Positions 1 through 10,619 are shown, numbered from the stretch's first letter. The stretch: 22,500 bases of DNA from Balamuthia mandrillaris (GCA_031835245.1 JAVKOQ010000615.1:1-22500), one strand, 5' to 3'. Numbers and translations are program-made. Notes: generated from the letters alone by a model not told the origin.

Positions 1-342
1 ATTCAGATGGGATAACAAGTTTGTGTTTTCGTTTGGGCTAAAGAGTTCTCCCTAGAATAAAAATGGAATAGAAGAGAAACAGAAGAATGAACAAAAAACG
101 AAGAAGAAGAACCAGAACAAATGAACAAGAAGCAAGAAGCAGCAGGACGGGAGAATAAGAAGAGAAAAGAACAAGCAACAGACCGTTTCAAGGAAGCAGA
201 TGGGGCAGGCAAGTTGTTGGTTGCAGGAAGAATGAAAGTTTTGAGCATGAGAAGGAAAGTCATAGGTGTCCAAAGCCTGACCACAAGCGGGATAAGGGCA
301 CGTCACTTGCGGCCCCGTGTAGGCGCTGGTCGTTTCAACCAT
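1..342 (-). CDS. Zinc-finger protein, 5' end only (partial, spliced)
   Basis: The ATG is at 342-340. Exon 1 (342-184, 53 codons) is followed by a GT-AG intron (183-52) and exon 2 (51-1), which continues out of the window. The intron is in phase 0. The protein begins MVETTSAYTGPQ and carries CPYPACG, then a DFPSHAQNFH histidine pair, then CPICFLET. After the splice comes GELFSPNENTNLLSHLN, the expected start of a second Cys2-His2 unit. Pairs of CPxxC fingers with an H-x4-H are known from the Di19, RNF114 and KCMF1 type zinc fingers, some of which are ubiquitin ligases. That family link is inference from spacing only. The start lies about 60 bp downstream of the stop of the repeat-protein gene on the same strand, so the genome is locally compact. 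The donor GTCTGT is not a strong consensus. Confidence 0.6.
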
Positions 343-404
343 GTTCTCTTCTCCACTTCATTTTGGTGCGCCATATCGATGGAATAATCCTTGTATTAGT
401 ACTA

Positions 405-3400
405 CTATAGGAAACAGGAGGAGAAAGTGAAGGAAGGAAGAAAAGGGAAGAGAAGAGGAAGAAAGAAGAAGGAGAAGGAGAAGAATGAAGAATGGAAGAG
501 GAGCAATACGAACAGCATGAGAGCTTGAATGAGAGACATATCCTCCGATTGTTCGTTACTGATGTCGCTGTCATTGTGGTTTGTTGTTGTTGTGGAAGTG
601 CTGCTGCCCTCCTCTCGTAGGCACTGTAGGGTGAGGCACTCATCGATGGTGAGGTTCTGATCAACGGTAGTGTCTCCCTCGATGGAGGTATCCCCTCCCA
701 CATGGAGGTCCTGGGCGATGTCAGCAGACAAGCCAACAGACAGGTGGCCGTCGATGGTGGTGTCTCCCGTCGATGGATGTCTCTCCTCCCACGAAGAGAT
801 TTTGATCAACAGTGGCATCGCTCTCGATGGAGGCATCCCCTCCCACGGTGAGATCTTGATCAACAGTGGTGTCACCCTCGATGGAGGTGTCCCCTCCCAC
901 ATGGAGGTCCTGGGCGATGTCAGCTGAAAAACCAACAGACAGGTGGCCGTCGATGGTGGTGTCCTTCCCACAGAGCGTCTCCTCCCACGGTGAGGTCCTG
1001 GTCTGCCAGTGGCATCACCTTCGATGGAAGCATCCCCTCCCACAGTGAGGTTCTGATCAACGGTGGCGTCGCCCTCGATAGAAGTATCACCTCCCACATG
1101 GAGGTCCTGAGAAACGTCAGCAGACAAGCCAACAGACAAATGACCATCAATGGTCGTGTCCCCTTCCACAGAGGCATCCCCTCCCACGGTGAGGTCCTGA
1201 TCAACAGTGGCATCTCCTTCGATGGAGGCATCCCCTCCCACGGTGAGGTTTTGATCAACGGTGGTGTCACCCTCGACGGAGGTATCCCCTCCCACATGGA
1301 GGTCCTGGGCGATGTCAGCGGAAAGACCGACAGACAGGTGGCCATCGATGGTGGTGTCTCCTTCCACAGAGGCATCCCCTCCCACTGTCAAATCTTGGTC
1401 CACGGTGGTGTCTCCTTCGATGGAAGCATCTCCACCCACAGTGAGGTTCTGGTCCACAGTGGCATCTCCCTCAATGGAGGTATCGCCTCCCACAGTGAGG
1501 TTCTGATCCACAGTGGCATCTCCTTCGATGGAAGTGTCTCCGCCCACATGGAGGTCTTGAGAGATGTCAGCAGAAAGACCAACAGATAAATGGCCATCAA
1601 CTGTGGTGTCTCCTTCCACGGACGCATCGCCACCCACGGTGAGGTCTAGGTCCACAGTGGCGTCTCCTTGGATGGAAGTATCTCCACCCACGGTGAGGTT
1701 CTGATCCACGGTGGCATCTCCCTCGACGGAAGCGTCCCCACCCACGGTGAGGTTCTGATCCACGGTGGTGTCTCCTTCGATGGAAGTATCGCCGCCCACG
1801 GTGAGATCGTCAGCAATGTCAGCAGAGAGGCCAACAGACAAGTAGCCTTCAATGGTGGTGTCTCCCGTGATGGTTGCCTCTCCTCCCACAAACAGGTCCT
1901 CGTCCACGGTGGCATCTCCCTCGATGGAGGCATCCCCTCCCACAGTGAGATCCTGGTCCACGGTAGCGTCACCCTCGATGGAGGTGTCCCCGCCCACATG
2001 GAGGTCCTGAGCAATGTCAGCTGAAAGACCAACGGACAGGTGACCATCGATGGTGGTGTCCCCTTCCACGGAAGCGTCTCCTTCCACGGTGAGGTCCTGG
2101 TCTACAGTGGCATCACCTTCGATGGAAGCATCCCCTCCCACGGTAAGGTTCTGATCCACGGTGGCGTCGCCCTCGATAGAGGTATCTCCTCCCACATGGA
2201 GGTCCTGGGCAATGTCAGCAGACAAGCCAACAGACAAGTGGCCATCGATGGTGGTGTCCCCTTCCACGGAAGCATCCCCTCCCACAGTGAGATCGTGATC
2301 CACAGTGGCATCGCCTTCAATGGAGGCATCTCCTCCCACAGTGAGGTCCTGATCAACGGTGGCGTCTCCTTCCATGGAGGCATCCCCTCCCACAGTGAGG
2401 TCATCAACAATGCCCCTCATGGAGGCATACCCACCCACAGTAGGTCCGTCGATGGTGGTGTCTCCTTCCACGGAAGCATCTCCTCCCACATAAAGATCGA
2501 TCCACAGTGGCATCTCCCTCCATGGAAGCATCCCCTCCCACAGTGAGGTCATCCACCCCCAACCCCCCACAACCGCAATGTCAGCGGACAGACCGACAGA
2601 CAAGTAGCCATCGATGGTGGTGTCTCCTTCCACTGTAAAATCTTGATCCACAGTGGCATCTCCCTCGATGGAGGCATCCCCTCCCACGGTGAGGTCCTGG
2701 TCCACGGTGGCATCTCCCTCGATAGAGGCATCCCCACCCACCGTGAGATCCTGGTCCACGGTGGTGTCACCTTCGATGGAGGTGTCTCCTCCCACATGGA
2801 GGTCCTGGGCAATGTCAGCAGACAGGCCAACAGACAAGTGACCATCGATGGTGGTGTCTCCCTCCACAGAGGCATCTCCTCCCACTGTCAAATCTTGGTC
2901 CACAGTGGCATCTCCCTCGATGGAGGCATCGCCACCCACAGTGAGGTCTTGATCAACAGTGGCATCTCCCTCGATGGAGGTGTCCCCGCCGACATGGAGG
3001 TCCTGGGCGATGTCAGCAGACAAGCCAACAGACAGGTGACCATCAATGGTGGCGTCCCCTTCCACGGAGGCGTCCCCGCCCACGGTGAGGTCTTGGTCAA
3101 CGGTAGCATCTCCCTCGATGGAGTCATCTCCTCCCACGGTGAGGTCCTGGTCTACGGTGGTGTCCCCTTCGATGGAGACATCCCCTCCAACACTCAGGTC
3201 CAGGGAGATATCAGCCGATAGCCCAACAGACAAGTGACCATCAATAGTGGTATCTCCGCCTACGCTAAGATCTTGAGATATATCCACAGAATGACCGACA
3301 GTTAAGTACTCAAGCACAGTAAGATCGTTGCCTACAGTGACATCATCGCCAACGGAGAGCCGTTCATAGACTTCAATGGATTGTCCAACACTGAGAAATC

Positions 3401-3754
3401 CATATACGGTAAGATCATTGAAAAAGGCCTCCCCTATCACGTTGATATTTTGGTTTATGTTCAAGTCTTCAGCGACAGTCAGACTTTTCGCCACAGAAAC
3501 GCCCCCTAAAAAGGTTGCCTCCCCTGTGGGGTCTATAGTGAAGACTGGATTGCCATCATACAGTACTACGAATTCATCATTTTCGCATTCTGGTTGTTGA
3601 CCTAAAAGCGAGGGTGGAAGACAAAAACGTTGTTAGGAGGAAACAAGATGCTTTGGTAGTTTCAAACAAGATGCTTTAGAGTTTGCATACCATGCGCCCA
3701 ACCAACCAGAAAAATTAGCAACAAACCCCACATTCCGGGTATGTTCCGCTTCAT
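405..3754 (-). CDS. Secreted hexapeptide-repeat (beta-helix) surface protein, two exons
   Basis: Exon 1 is 3754-3691. The intron is 3690-3602 (GTATGC...TTTTAG, 89 bp). Exon 2 is 3601-405, with a TAG stop at 407-405. The product is about 1086 residues. Exon 1 encodes a clear signal peptide (MKRNIPGMWGLLL, ending in GWAHG) and splices in phase to QQPECENDEFVVLYDG. A short N-terminal domain follows, then about 900 residues of hexapeptides such as IEGDAS, VDQDLT and VGGDAS. These fit the left-handed beta-helix rule [LIV]-[GAED]-x-x-[STAV]-x. A longer period, marked by GHLSVGLSADIAQDLHVGG, recurs about twelve times, mostly every 11 hexads (66 residues). After the repeats come a Cys-containing cap (TIDECLTLQCLREEG), a Ser/Thr-rich linker and a hydrophobic tail that could be a membrane anchor. 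Likely role: cell-surface or extracellular fibre or adhesin. Similar repeats occur in giant-virus and phage fibre proteins, so a viral origin is possible. Two stretches read out of frame (about 766-1003 and 2490-2575). Confidence 0.85.
408..3300 (-). repeat. Tandem hexapeptide-coding repeat (18-bp units, ~198-bp higher-order unit)
   Basis: The DNA is a long tandem array of 18-bp units coding one hexad each, grouped in blocks of mostly 11 hexads (198 bp) that open with GDTTIDGHLSVGLSADIA. Neighbouring blocks are very similar, which indicates expansion by unequal exchange or slippage. The regularity also keeps other frames open, giving long spurious ORFs on both strands. Confidence 0.85.
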
Positions 3755-4140
3755 CCAAGCGCTTGTCTTTCCTGCTTGAGCAGACGAGTTTAGCGATTAT
3801 GCGCCACTACCGTTGCTACAACCGCAGTCGAGGGCTTTAGTTTCTGCGCGGCTCTGTTCTAAACAAAGAAAAAAAAAAGCAGAGAAGAGCAATTTTTTTT
3901 TTGTGATAAGAAAGGGTTCCTTTAGCCGAACCAGAGCCGCTAGCCATTGGCTGAATTTATAAAAAAAAACAGTCGACACACGAGAAAGGAAGAAATTGGG
4001 CAGCGAGGTGTTAAGGCGGCGCAAAGATCATAAAAGATCATTAAAGATCTAGCAGAAACTTGCACCCCTCAGCTCCTCACCACCTGAGGCGCCGCCTTAA
4101 CCCAAACTGGCCACGAAGTGAGTGCAGCTTCATTCGGAGA

Positions 4141-4188
<48 letters not shown>

Positions 4189-4756
4189 AGAGAGAGGGAG
4201 GGAGAGAGAGAAGTTGAGAAAAGTTGAGAGGGAGGCTGTGGGGTGTTGAAGGTTACCAGAGAGGCTGTATCAGACAGACAGACATCTTTCTTTTTCATAG
4301 TTTGGTGGGTCTTGCTCTGCTGGAACAGGCTGCAGGATGGCCTCGGCTGTTCCTCGTTTTTGTCCAGTGCCACCTCACATCAGTGGCGATGGTTCTTTGT
4401 CTCTTCTTCCGTATGGCGTAGCCGCCAGGCAGCGATGTTGTATGCACCTTGGCAAGATTCTTGCTGGTTTTTTTCCCCTTCCTCTTGTTGTCATGCGAGA
4501 GCGTTGCCCCGCTTAACATTTTTAGGAAAAGGCGGCGCAATCCTCATCCTCATCATCATCATCACCACAATAATACATAATTCATTCATTTATATTTATG
4601 GGTTTTTCTGCTGCTCCTTTTCCTGTTCTCCTTCTTCCACAACCAAGGTCTTTTATCCTCCTGCTGTTGCCCCTCTTACTGTGCTTGTGCCCAGGGCTGC
4701 CTTTGTACTTGAACCACCGTTCCACTTTCATTGCCCTCCCTTTCTTTTACGCAATA
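3755..4756. other. Divergent intergenic region
   Basis: This lies between the ATG of the repeat-protein gene (minus) and the ATG of the aminotransferase gene (plus), so it should hold both promoters and 5' UTRs. I see A-runs near 3870-3970, a GA microsatellite at 4143-4185 with a purine-rich tail to about 4214, and a pyrimidine-rich stretch before 4757. ORFs here look like chance: low complexity and no conserved motifs. Confidence 0.5.
4143..4212. repeat. (GA)n microsatellite with purine-rich tail
   Basis: About 21 uninterrupted GA units (4143-4185) are followed by imperfect AG/GGAG repeats. It lies in the divergent promoter region. Confidence 0.95.
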
Positions 4757-5145
4757 ATGGGTAAAGACGAGGTTGAGCGTCCCAAGAAAAGCAGAGGCAA
4801 GTTTAAGCAAGTCTCCCAATCACTGCGTCCTAAGCTTAGTCGAAAGAAGGCAAGAGAGAGCGGGAGCTCCTCTGAGGAATCTTCGGCCTCCTCTACCACT
4901 GAAGAGACGATTGACCCTCCGGTTCTAAGCAGAACCATTTCGGGAGGCTCGTTACGGATTACGTCAACAGCACAAGAGTCCTCAGTTGCTACACGATTGC
5001 CTGCTTCTGAAGGAGAATTCCATTCCTCAAGTGGCGGCAAGAATAGCCCGGTGAAAAATTTACTAGCCCTCAGTGGATCCCCCGGAGCTTCGCGACACAA
5101 GCCTTTTTTGAAAGACATTTCTTGGAACAGTGGCCATGGTTTGAC

Positions 5146-5195
<50 letters not shown>

Positions 5196-7515
5196 GCTCT
5201 CCGCTATCCTACACACAGATTAAGCCTTACTGTCTGCCCCATCTTTGTTTACCAAAGGTTGGAGGTACTCGGCAGAAGATGACGATGGGGATGCCCAGGA
5301 AATATCCTTAGAGGATCGTTTGCGTTTGGTGGAGAACATTCGAACAAACATTATAGGAGGAGAGAAGGAGGCCATTCAAGGTCCTTTTGGCCTTCGAAGA
5401 ATGACGTATGCTGATTACACAGCAAGTGGGAGATCCCTTACATTTATTGAGGACTATCTCCGCAGATTTGTAATGCCTTACTATGCTAACACCCATACTG
5501 AAGCTAGTGCTACGGGTTTTCAAACGGGTGCGTGATTTTATTTTGTTCCACTTCAACCTTCATCTATTAAATAACCTAGTTAATGACCACTACCATAGGC
5601 AAGTTCAGGGAGGAGGCTCGTGAGCTTATTGCTAAGTCAGTTGGGGCAACTGAGGACGACGTTGTTTTGTTTACAGGAGCTGGCTCCACATCAGCGATCA
5701 AAAAGATGGTGGAAGTATTGCAGATTTGCATTCCCCATAACTTAGATGAAACGTATGCTCTCTCGAAGCATATTCCAAAGGAAGAGAGGCCAGTGATATT
5801 TGTTGGACCGTATGAACACCATTCTAATGAAGTCTCTTGGGGAGAAACTATTGGTACGTGAATACTTGTTGTTGTATTGTTTATGCCTTTAATACTCAAG
5901 TTAATTTTGCAAACTATGTAGCTGAAAAGGTGGTTGTTAATATGGATCCAGTAACGTCCACTATTGACCTTGCTGATCTCGAGGCAAAACTTCAACAATA
6001 CATGGATAGACCATTGAAAATAGGGTCCTTTTCGGCAGCTTCCAATGTTACAGGCATTGTTTCAAATGTTGGGGATGTAACTGCCCTCCTTCATCGTTAC
6101 ACTGCACTCGCCTTTTGGGATTATGCAGCTGGAGGTAACTATTTTTTGCAATTGATAAGAGTAACTTTTGTGCTGACCTTTTACCCGAAATGGAAATCTC
6201 TCTGTCTGTCTCTGTCTCTGTCTCTGTCTCTGTCTCTGTCTCTGTCTCTGTCTCTGTCTCTGTCTCTGTCTCTGTCTCTCTTTATCTCTATATCTCTCTT
6301 CTCCTTACTTTTAGGTCCATACCTAGAGATAAATATGAATCTTAGTGATGAATCGCTATACGGACACCTGAAGTACAAGGACGCGGTCTTCTTATCTCCT
6401 CACAAATTTGTGGGAGGACCAGGAACTCCTGGTGTTTTAGTGGCAAAACGGCATCTATTCAACAACACGGTCCCAAGTACACCAGGAGGAGGAACTGTGA
6501 AATGGGTGACTCATAACAAATGGGGTTACCTTGATGATGTTGAGCTTAGGGAAGAGGGTGGGACACCTGATATTATTGGTTCTATACGTGCTGGGTTAGT
6601 TTTTCAGCTGAAGGATGCTGTGGGCACGGACTTAATTCAAGAACTTGAGGAAATGTGGCTCCAACGTGCACTATCTGTGTGGAACCAGAATCCAAACATC
6701 AAAATACTTGGTAATTTGAATGTGCCACGTCTGCCCATTATTTCATTTCTTATCAAACATAAGGAAAAATATCTTCATCATAATTTTCTTACAGCTTTGT
6801 TGAACGACCTCTTTGGTTAGTATTTCCGTATTTACTGCCTTTTAATTGTACTAACATTTTGGTGCACCTTGAATGAAAAAATTAGGTATACAAACCCGAG
6901 GAGGATGTTCCTGTGCTGGCCCATATGGTGCCACTCTTTTGGCTATAGATGGCCCAACTTTGGAAAAATTTATCTGTGCCATAGAAGATGGACTTGAAGG
7001 AGTGAAACCTGGGTGGTGCCGCCTGAATCTTGGATATTTTATTGGGGAGCACCAGGTATAATATGCACTGTTTTTTCTTATAAGTCATTACTAATTACTT
7101 TTTCAAGTGTGACTTTATCATACAAGCTGTTGACTTTGTAGCAACCCATGGATGGAAATTTCTTCCTTTTTATTCATTTGACCTTTTGTCTAATGAGTGG
7201 CAACATGTTAGAGCACCAACCAAGTTACCTTCTTTATTTGATATTGTTTATGAAGGAGGAATGTTGGAAAACACAGGCACTATGCATACTTTGCCACGAG
7301 GAGTCCTTGAGCGTCATCTCAAGGATGCTTGGCTATTGCTTGAAGAAGCTGTGGATAGCATTTGTGTAAAAAAGAAAAAACTCAAAGCAAAGGAACCAAA
7401 GCTTTCACGCTTCAAAAAATGGGTAAAAATGAAAGAGATTTGGTGGTTTTGGCTTCCTTCAGAGATTTACAAAGAGATGTATGATGTTGTTGATCCTTCT
7501 TTATTACTTTGTTGA
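4757..7515 (+). CDS. Class-V aminotransferase / cysteine-desulfurase-like PLP protein (7 exons)
   Basis: Exons: 4757-5138, 5258-5527, 5599-5853, 5922-6134, 6315-6815, 6886-7055, 7108-7515 (TGA). The spliced product is about 732 residues and every junction keeps phase. Residues 1 to about 125 form a basic and Ser-rich leader (KKSRGKFKQ; SGSSSEESSASS) with no recognised fold. The catalytic part then begins with WRYSAEDDDGD and MTYADYTASGRSL. Family landmarks are FTGAGSTSAIKK, GPYEHHSNEVSW, GSFSAASNVTGI, FWDYAAG (cofactor Asp), SPHKFVGGPGTPG (predicted Schiff-base Lys) and TRGGCSCAGPYG. The last is the loop where cysteine desulfurases carry the catalytic Cys. The C-terminal domain contains FVATHGWKFLPFYSFD and ends in a basic segment. 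The fold and PLP binding are well supported. Sulfur transfer as opposed to another PLP reaction is inference. The upstream in-frame stretch from 4598 is hydrophobic low complexity; 4757 is preferred as start. Confidence 0.9.
5149..5190 (+). repeat. (CT)n microsatellite inside intron 1
   Basis: About 21 CT units lie inside intron 1 (5139-5257) of the aminotransferase gene, between a weak donor (GTTTGA) and the CCAAAG acceptor. It may serve as a long polypyrimidine tract. Confidence 0.9.
6198..6300 (+). repeat. (CTGTCT)n microsatellite inside intron 4
   Basis: About a dozen CTGTCT units grade into CTCT/TATCTCTA in intron 4 (6135-6314) of the aminotransferase gene. The intron ends with a good acceptor (CTTTTAG) at 6314. 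The repeat makes a long spurious ORF on both strands. Confidence 0.9.
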
Positions 7516-7571
7516 AATAATAATTTATATTAACAACAAATAAAAAAATAATGCTTTATTTAAAGTGTCCT

Positions 7572-8010
7572 CTTATACTAGTAGTAGTAATAAGAAGTCT
7601 ATTTGATCTGAGAGCAATACCAATCTATATATAAAAAGTAAGTCTTGTATATATATACATAGTGTACTCTTACTTCTCTTACTCCCTTATCCTCAATACC
7701 TTCTCAATTGTTATTGTTAATAGTTCACCAGTGAAAGCTGTTGAATAAGTGTTCAGACCAGCTTTGTACCATCTAGTTATCATTCTCTTTCCCCTTTCCT
7801 TTCTTATTTTTTCCTTACTTGCTCTTGCTGCCTATAATCCAGACTTGTTTCCAACTTTGTTTACATTGTTTCATTTCTTGAGCTCTATTGCATTTTTTCT
7901 ACTTGACAGGAGCTTTGTAGTATAGTCTTCTTTGATTTGCTTTGTTTTTCATCTTTGTTGTTCATACTCCAGATTCTAAAGCAATCTTTCCAAAGACTTA
8001 GACATTTTAA
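7572..8010 (-). mobile_element. LINE (non-LTR retrotransposon) 3'-end fragment, copy 1
   Basis: On the minus strand the fragment ends in a (CTA)n-type tail (plus-strand TAGTAGTAGTAATAAGAAG at about 7578). It aligns by eye with the better preserved copy at 12951-13515: shared blocks include the TAGTGTACTCTTACTTCTCTTA segment region near 7660, GTTCACCAGTGAAAG, and CTTGACAGGAGCTTTGTAG. It is more diverged and carries no usable reading frame. It sits just downstream of the aminotransferase stop and may supply part of its 3' flank. Confidence 0.6.
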
Positions 8011-8126
8011 CTTTAGACTGCTGAATGGCTTTCCACTTTTTTCCAATGTTCATTACAACAAATTGCAACATTCATCAATTATTCTTTCCTTGGGTTGGTA
8101 ATCACTAAGCTCTGTTGTTGTCTAAC

Positions 8127-8336
8127 TGTTGATGGGGGATAAACCCTGCGGATCAAGAAAGGGACGGCATGTAAGTGACTCTGGGTTTATTCACAAGAAA
8201 AGAAGTGTGGACCAAAGTGTGTGCTTTGAGTGTGTCATGAGGAAAAAGGGAAAATAAAAAGGGGTGAGAAATTTGGGGTATCCAGGGAAAGTGTCGACAG
8301 GAAGTCATAATGATGTGAATTGTTGGTTTTCCAACA
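8127..8336 (+). mobile_element. LTR-like fossil (solo LTR candidate)
   Basis: A 210-bp segment starts TGTTGATGG and ends TTTTCCAACA, so its ends are the short inverted TGTTG...CAACA expected of an LTR. Two partial copies occur in the window: 10491-10612 (inverted, LTR start half) and 17854-17945 (same strand, LTR end half). No primer-binding site or coding region is seen beside it and I found no clear target duplication, so it reads as an old solo LTR. The class (Ty1/copia or Ty3 type) cannot be told. Confidence 0.4.
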
Positions 8337-8825
8337 CAATCAAACAACTTTTATTTGTCAAGAAGTTATGAACACAGTACAAACAAAAAGGAGAATCTCC
8401 TTTTGCTTTCCACTTGGATTACATAGCAAAAAAAATTATTTTTTAGGCCTTAAAAAATTATTTTTCTATTCACAAAAATATTATTTTTCATTTTGTAAAA
8501 AGAATAAAAAAAAGGTATTCTTATTAATAAAATTATTTTTTCTTCAAAAAAAAAATAATAAACACAAAAATAACTATATTTACAATATATTCTTTTATTT
8601 TTTTTAAATGTTTATATTGAAAGTTTTGTTATATCACTCTTTCATAATACCTTTTTCATTCTCCCTTCTTTCTTTTCTTCACTCAATTAAAGGTCTTTTC
8701 CTTTAGTTATCAAGTTGGTGTCCATTGAATCGTTTTTTTGCTCATTTTATCATATATTTTTGATTTTCTTATTTAATAAACAAAAATAAATTTTTTGAAA
8801 AAAAATAAAATATTGAAAAAATAAA
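8337..8825. repeat. AT-rich repeat with GGAGAATCTCC terminus (inverted copy)
   Basis: The segment 8371-8404 (AACACAGTACAAAC through a GGAGAATCTCC palindrome) recurs in inverse orientation at 17818-17852 and 18361-18398. It is followed by about 200 bp of A/T runs with repeated ATTATTTTT, resembling the AT-rich bodies attached to the other copies. No gene is seen. Confidence 0.5.
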
Positions 8826-8830
8826 TGGAG

Positions 8831-9167
8831 CTGCGCTATACAGCGCAATTACCACTCAAACTATAAAAGGAAATTATTTGATCTAAAATTGATCTGTGTA
8901 GATCAGAGTCAGACTATAAAAGGAAAGCGATCGATCTTGTGAATTATAAAAGGAAAGTTATATGAGCAAAGAACTGATCTGCGCTATATAGCACAGGAAC
9001 TGGCTTCTCTACAAAGTAAATGATAAGTGAGAACAATAGAAAAACAGGTCACACAAAGTAATCATTATTTTCTTTCCTTAAAAAAGTGAAGAAAAAAGAA
9101 ATAGAAAAATTAAATTAGTGCTGTAATCACAATTGATCAAAGAGTTGATCTGCGTCATACGGTGCAG
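8831..9167. repeat. Palindrome cluster 1 (3 copies)
   Basis: Imperfect copies of CTGCGCCATATGGCGCAG occur at 8831-8848, 8979-8996 and 9150-9167. Between them CTATAAAAGGAAAG or close variants recur three times (about 8862, 8914, 8943), with GATCT-rich spacers. Confidence 0.75.
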
Positions 9168-9706
9168 CCAATACCCTTCTTAAAAAAGTGAAAGCTAAAG
9201 AAAAAGAAACTCTCTATAGAGCAGATAGTTAATTGTGTAAGGAAAGAAGTTAAAGAAGAAGAAAAAGCAATTGTTCAACTGTTACACAGCATGATCTCGG
9301 TCTGATCAATAGGATGACATCAACCAGCCAAACAACAGAATCTCTAAGTATTGTGTTACCACAGGAGAAGGGAAAAGAGGGAAAAAGGAGAGAATAATAG
9401 AATGAGAGAGAAAAACTGTACACGTGAAGCAGGTCTTTCTAATAAGAGCAAACCAAGAACCACCCCAATCTTATCTCTCCTTTGTGAGTGTTGTGTGAAA
9501 GAAAGGGATTGGCATGACCCAGGTCACAACTACTATCAAGAATGTTGGTTGGTGGTAACTGAAAAGCAAGTACATTGGCTGTTATGCTTTCATTTCCATT
9601 CTATGCAGTGGGTCTTACAATGAAAAGAAGATGGAAACCAAGCTCTGGGTCAATTATCAAGTTATTAAACCTCAAGGTACTCTTCAATGGTCACACATGT
9701 TTGATA
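9168..9706. other. Non-coding stretch, nothing recognised
   Basis: A-rich and purine-rich DNA. Short ORFs (for example 9351-9623) lack recognisable motifs and I do not support them as genes. Confidence 0.4.
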
Positions 9707-10235
9707 AAGAGATCAGTTTTTCTTTTTCTCATTCTTTTCTTCTTTTCTTTTTTTGTTTTGTTGTTTTTCCCTCCATTTCTCTTCTTTCTACTCTGCTTTG
9801 CTCTGCTCTGCTTTGCTTTGCTTTGCTCCTTTCTTATCTCTCTCTTTTTTATAATTCCTTCTTTCTCTGATCTGTGTTGCATTTTACAACTACTGTGACT
9901 GTAGGCGAATATTGGGCTATCATGTTTTGTCCCAATTCTTTGTTTTGAAAGTGGAAGTATTGCAATCTTATTTTATTAACTAATGTAGCTATATATATGT
10001 TGACATGTCACAAAGTGTAATTTTTTGGTATTTTTTGATTAGAAAAATTATACTTTTATTCTCAAATGAGAAGTTACATCTTTTATATAGAGATATATCC
10101 ACACAGTGATAGTTAATTTTTTTTTGACAAAAGTGAAAAAAATATTATTTTTTTGTTAAATAATTAAAAACATTATTTTTGATACAAAAAATGATTTTTA
10201 ATTTTCATAAAATAATAAATTTCAGAAAAAAAATT
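9707..10235 (+). repeat. Long direct repeat, copy 1
   Basis: Near-identical to 17222-17764. It contains a pyrimidine-rich tract, a TGCTT/TGCTC pentamer run (about 9790-9828), the block TGTGACTGTAGGCGAATATT, and an AT-rich right half. The visible differences are two or three substitutions near the left end and about 14 extra bases in copy 2. No ORF in it looks real. Confidence 0.9.
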
Positions 10236-10490
10236 TTTCATCATGTTTCATCATCACAGCAATCAGCTTCGACTCAATTCCATTCAAACATGACTATACT
10301 TCAACCTTTTCCACCTTTATCACCAAAACAATAATCTAAAAATAAGTTCAAAGAAAAGCAAAGAGCAATCAAAGACCTCCTCTAAAAACCATACCAAAAA
10401 AGCCAAAACATATTATCGTTGAGACCTAAACTCAACTGTGATAAGGTCAGTAGGAGAACAACCTCAATGAACACTACTTGATGGATATAT

Positions 10491-10612
10491 TATTTTCCCT
10501 TTTTCCTCATGACATAAAGCACACACTTTGGTCCACACCTCTTTTCTTGTGAATAAACCCAGAGTTACATGCCATCCCTTTCTTGATCCACAGGGTTTAT
10601 TCCCCATCAACA
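10491..10612 (-). mobile_element. LTR-like fossil fragment (inverted)
   Basis: The reverse complement of this segment matches 8127-8250 (TGTTGATGGGG, TTTATTCACAAGAAAAGA, TGTGGACCAAAGTGTGTGC). It represents only the first part of the candidate LTR. Confidence 0.4.
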
Positions 10613-10619
10613 TTTTTTT

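Noticed and set aside
670-3237. Many long plus-strand ORFs across the repeat gene (rich in SHGEVL or SPPT repeats)
   Set aside because: They are the antisense of the tandem hexapeptide-coding array. The minus strand alone has signal peptide, splice sites and hexad logic.
3797-4024. ORF upstream of the repeat-protein gene
   Set aside because: It overlaps the promoter region, is low in recognisable motifs, and the spliced ATG at 3754 explains the gene start.
4598-4756. Hydrophobic N-terminal extension of the aminotransferase (possible signal peptide)
   Set aside because: Low-complexity T/C-rich DNA; the ATG at 4757 starts charged, protein-like sequence. It cannot be excluded without transcript data.
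6181-6378. Minus-strand ORF of RDRDRD repeats
   Set aside because: Antisense translation of the intronic CTGTCT microsatellite.
9351-9898. ORFs of 79-107 residues in the pyrimidine-rich region
   Set aside because: They are made of homopolymer-like Phe/Leu runs from T-rich repeat DNA.
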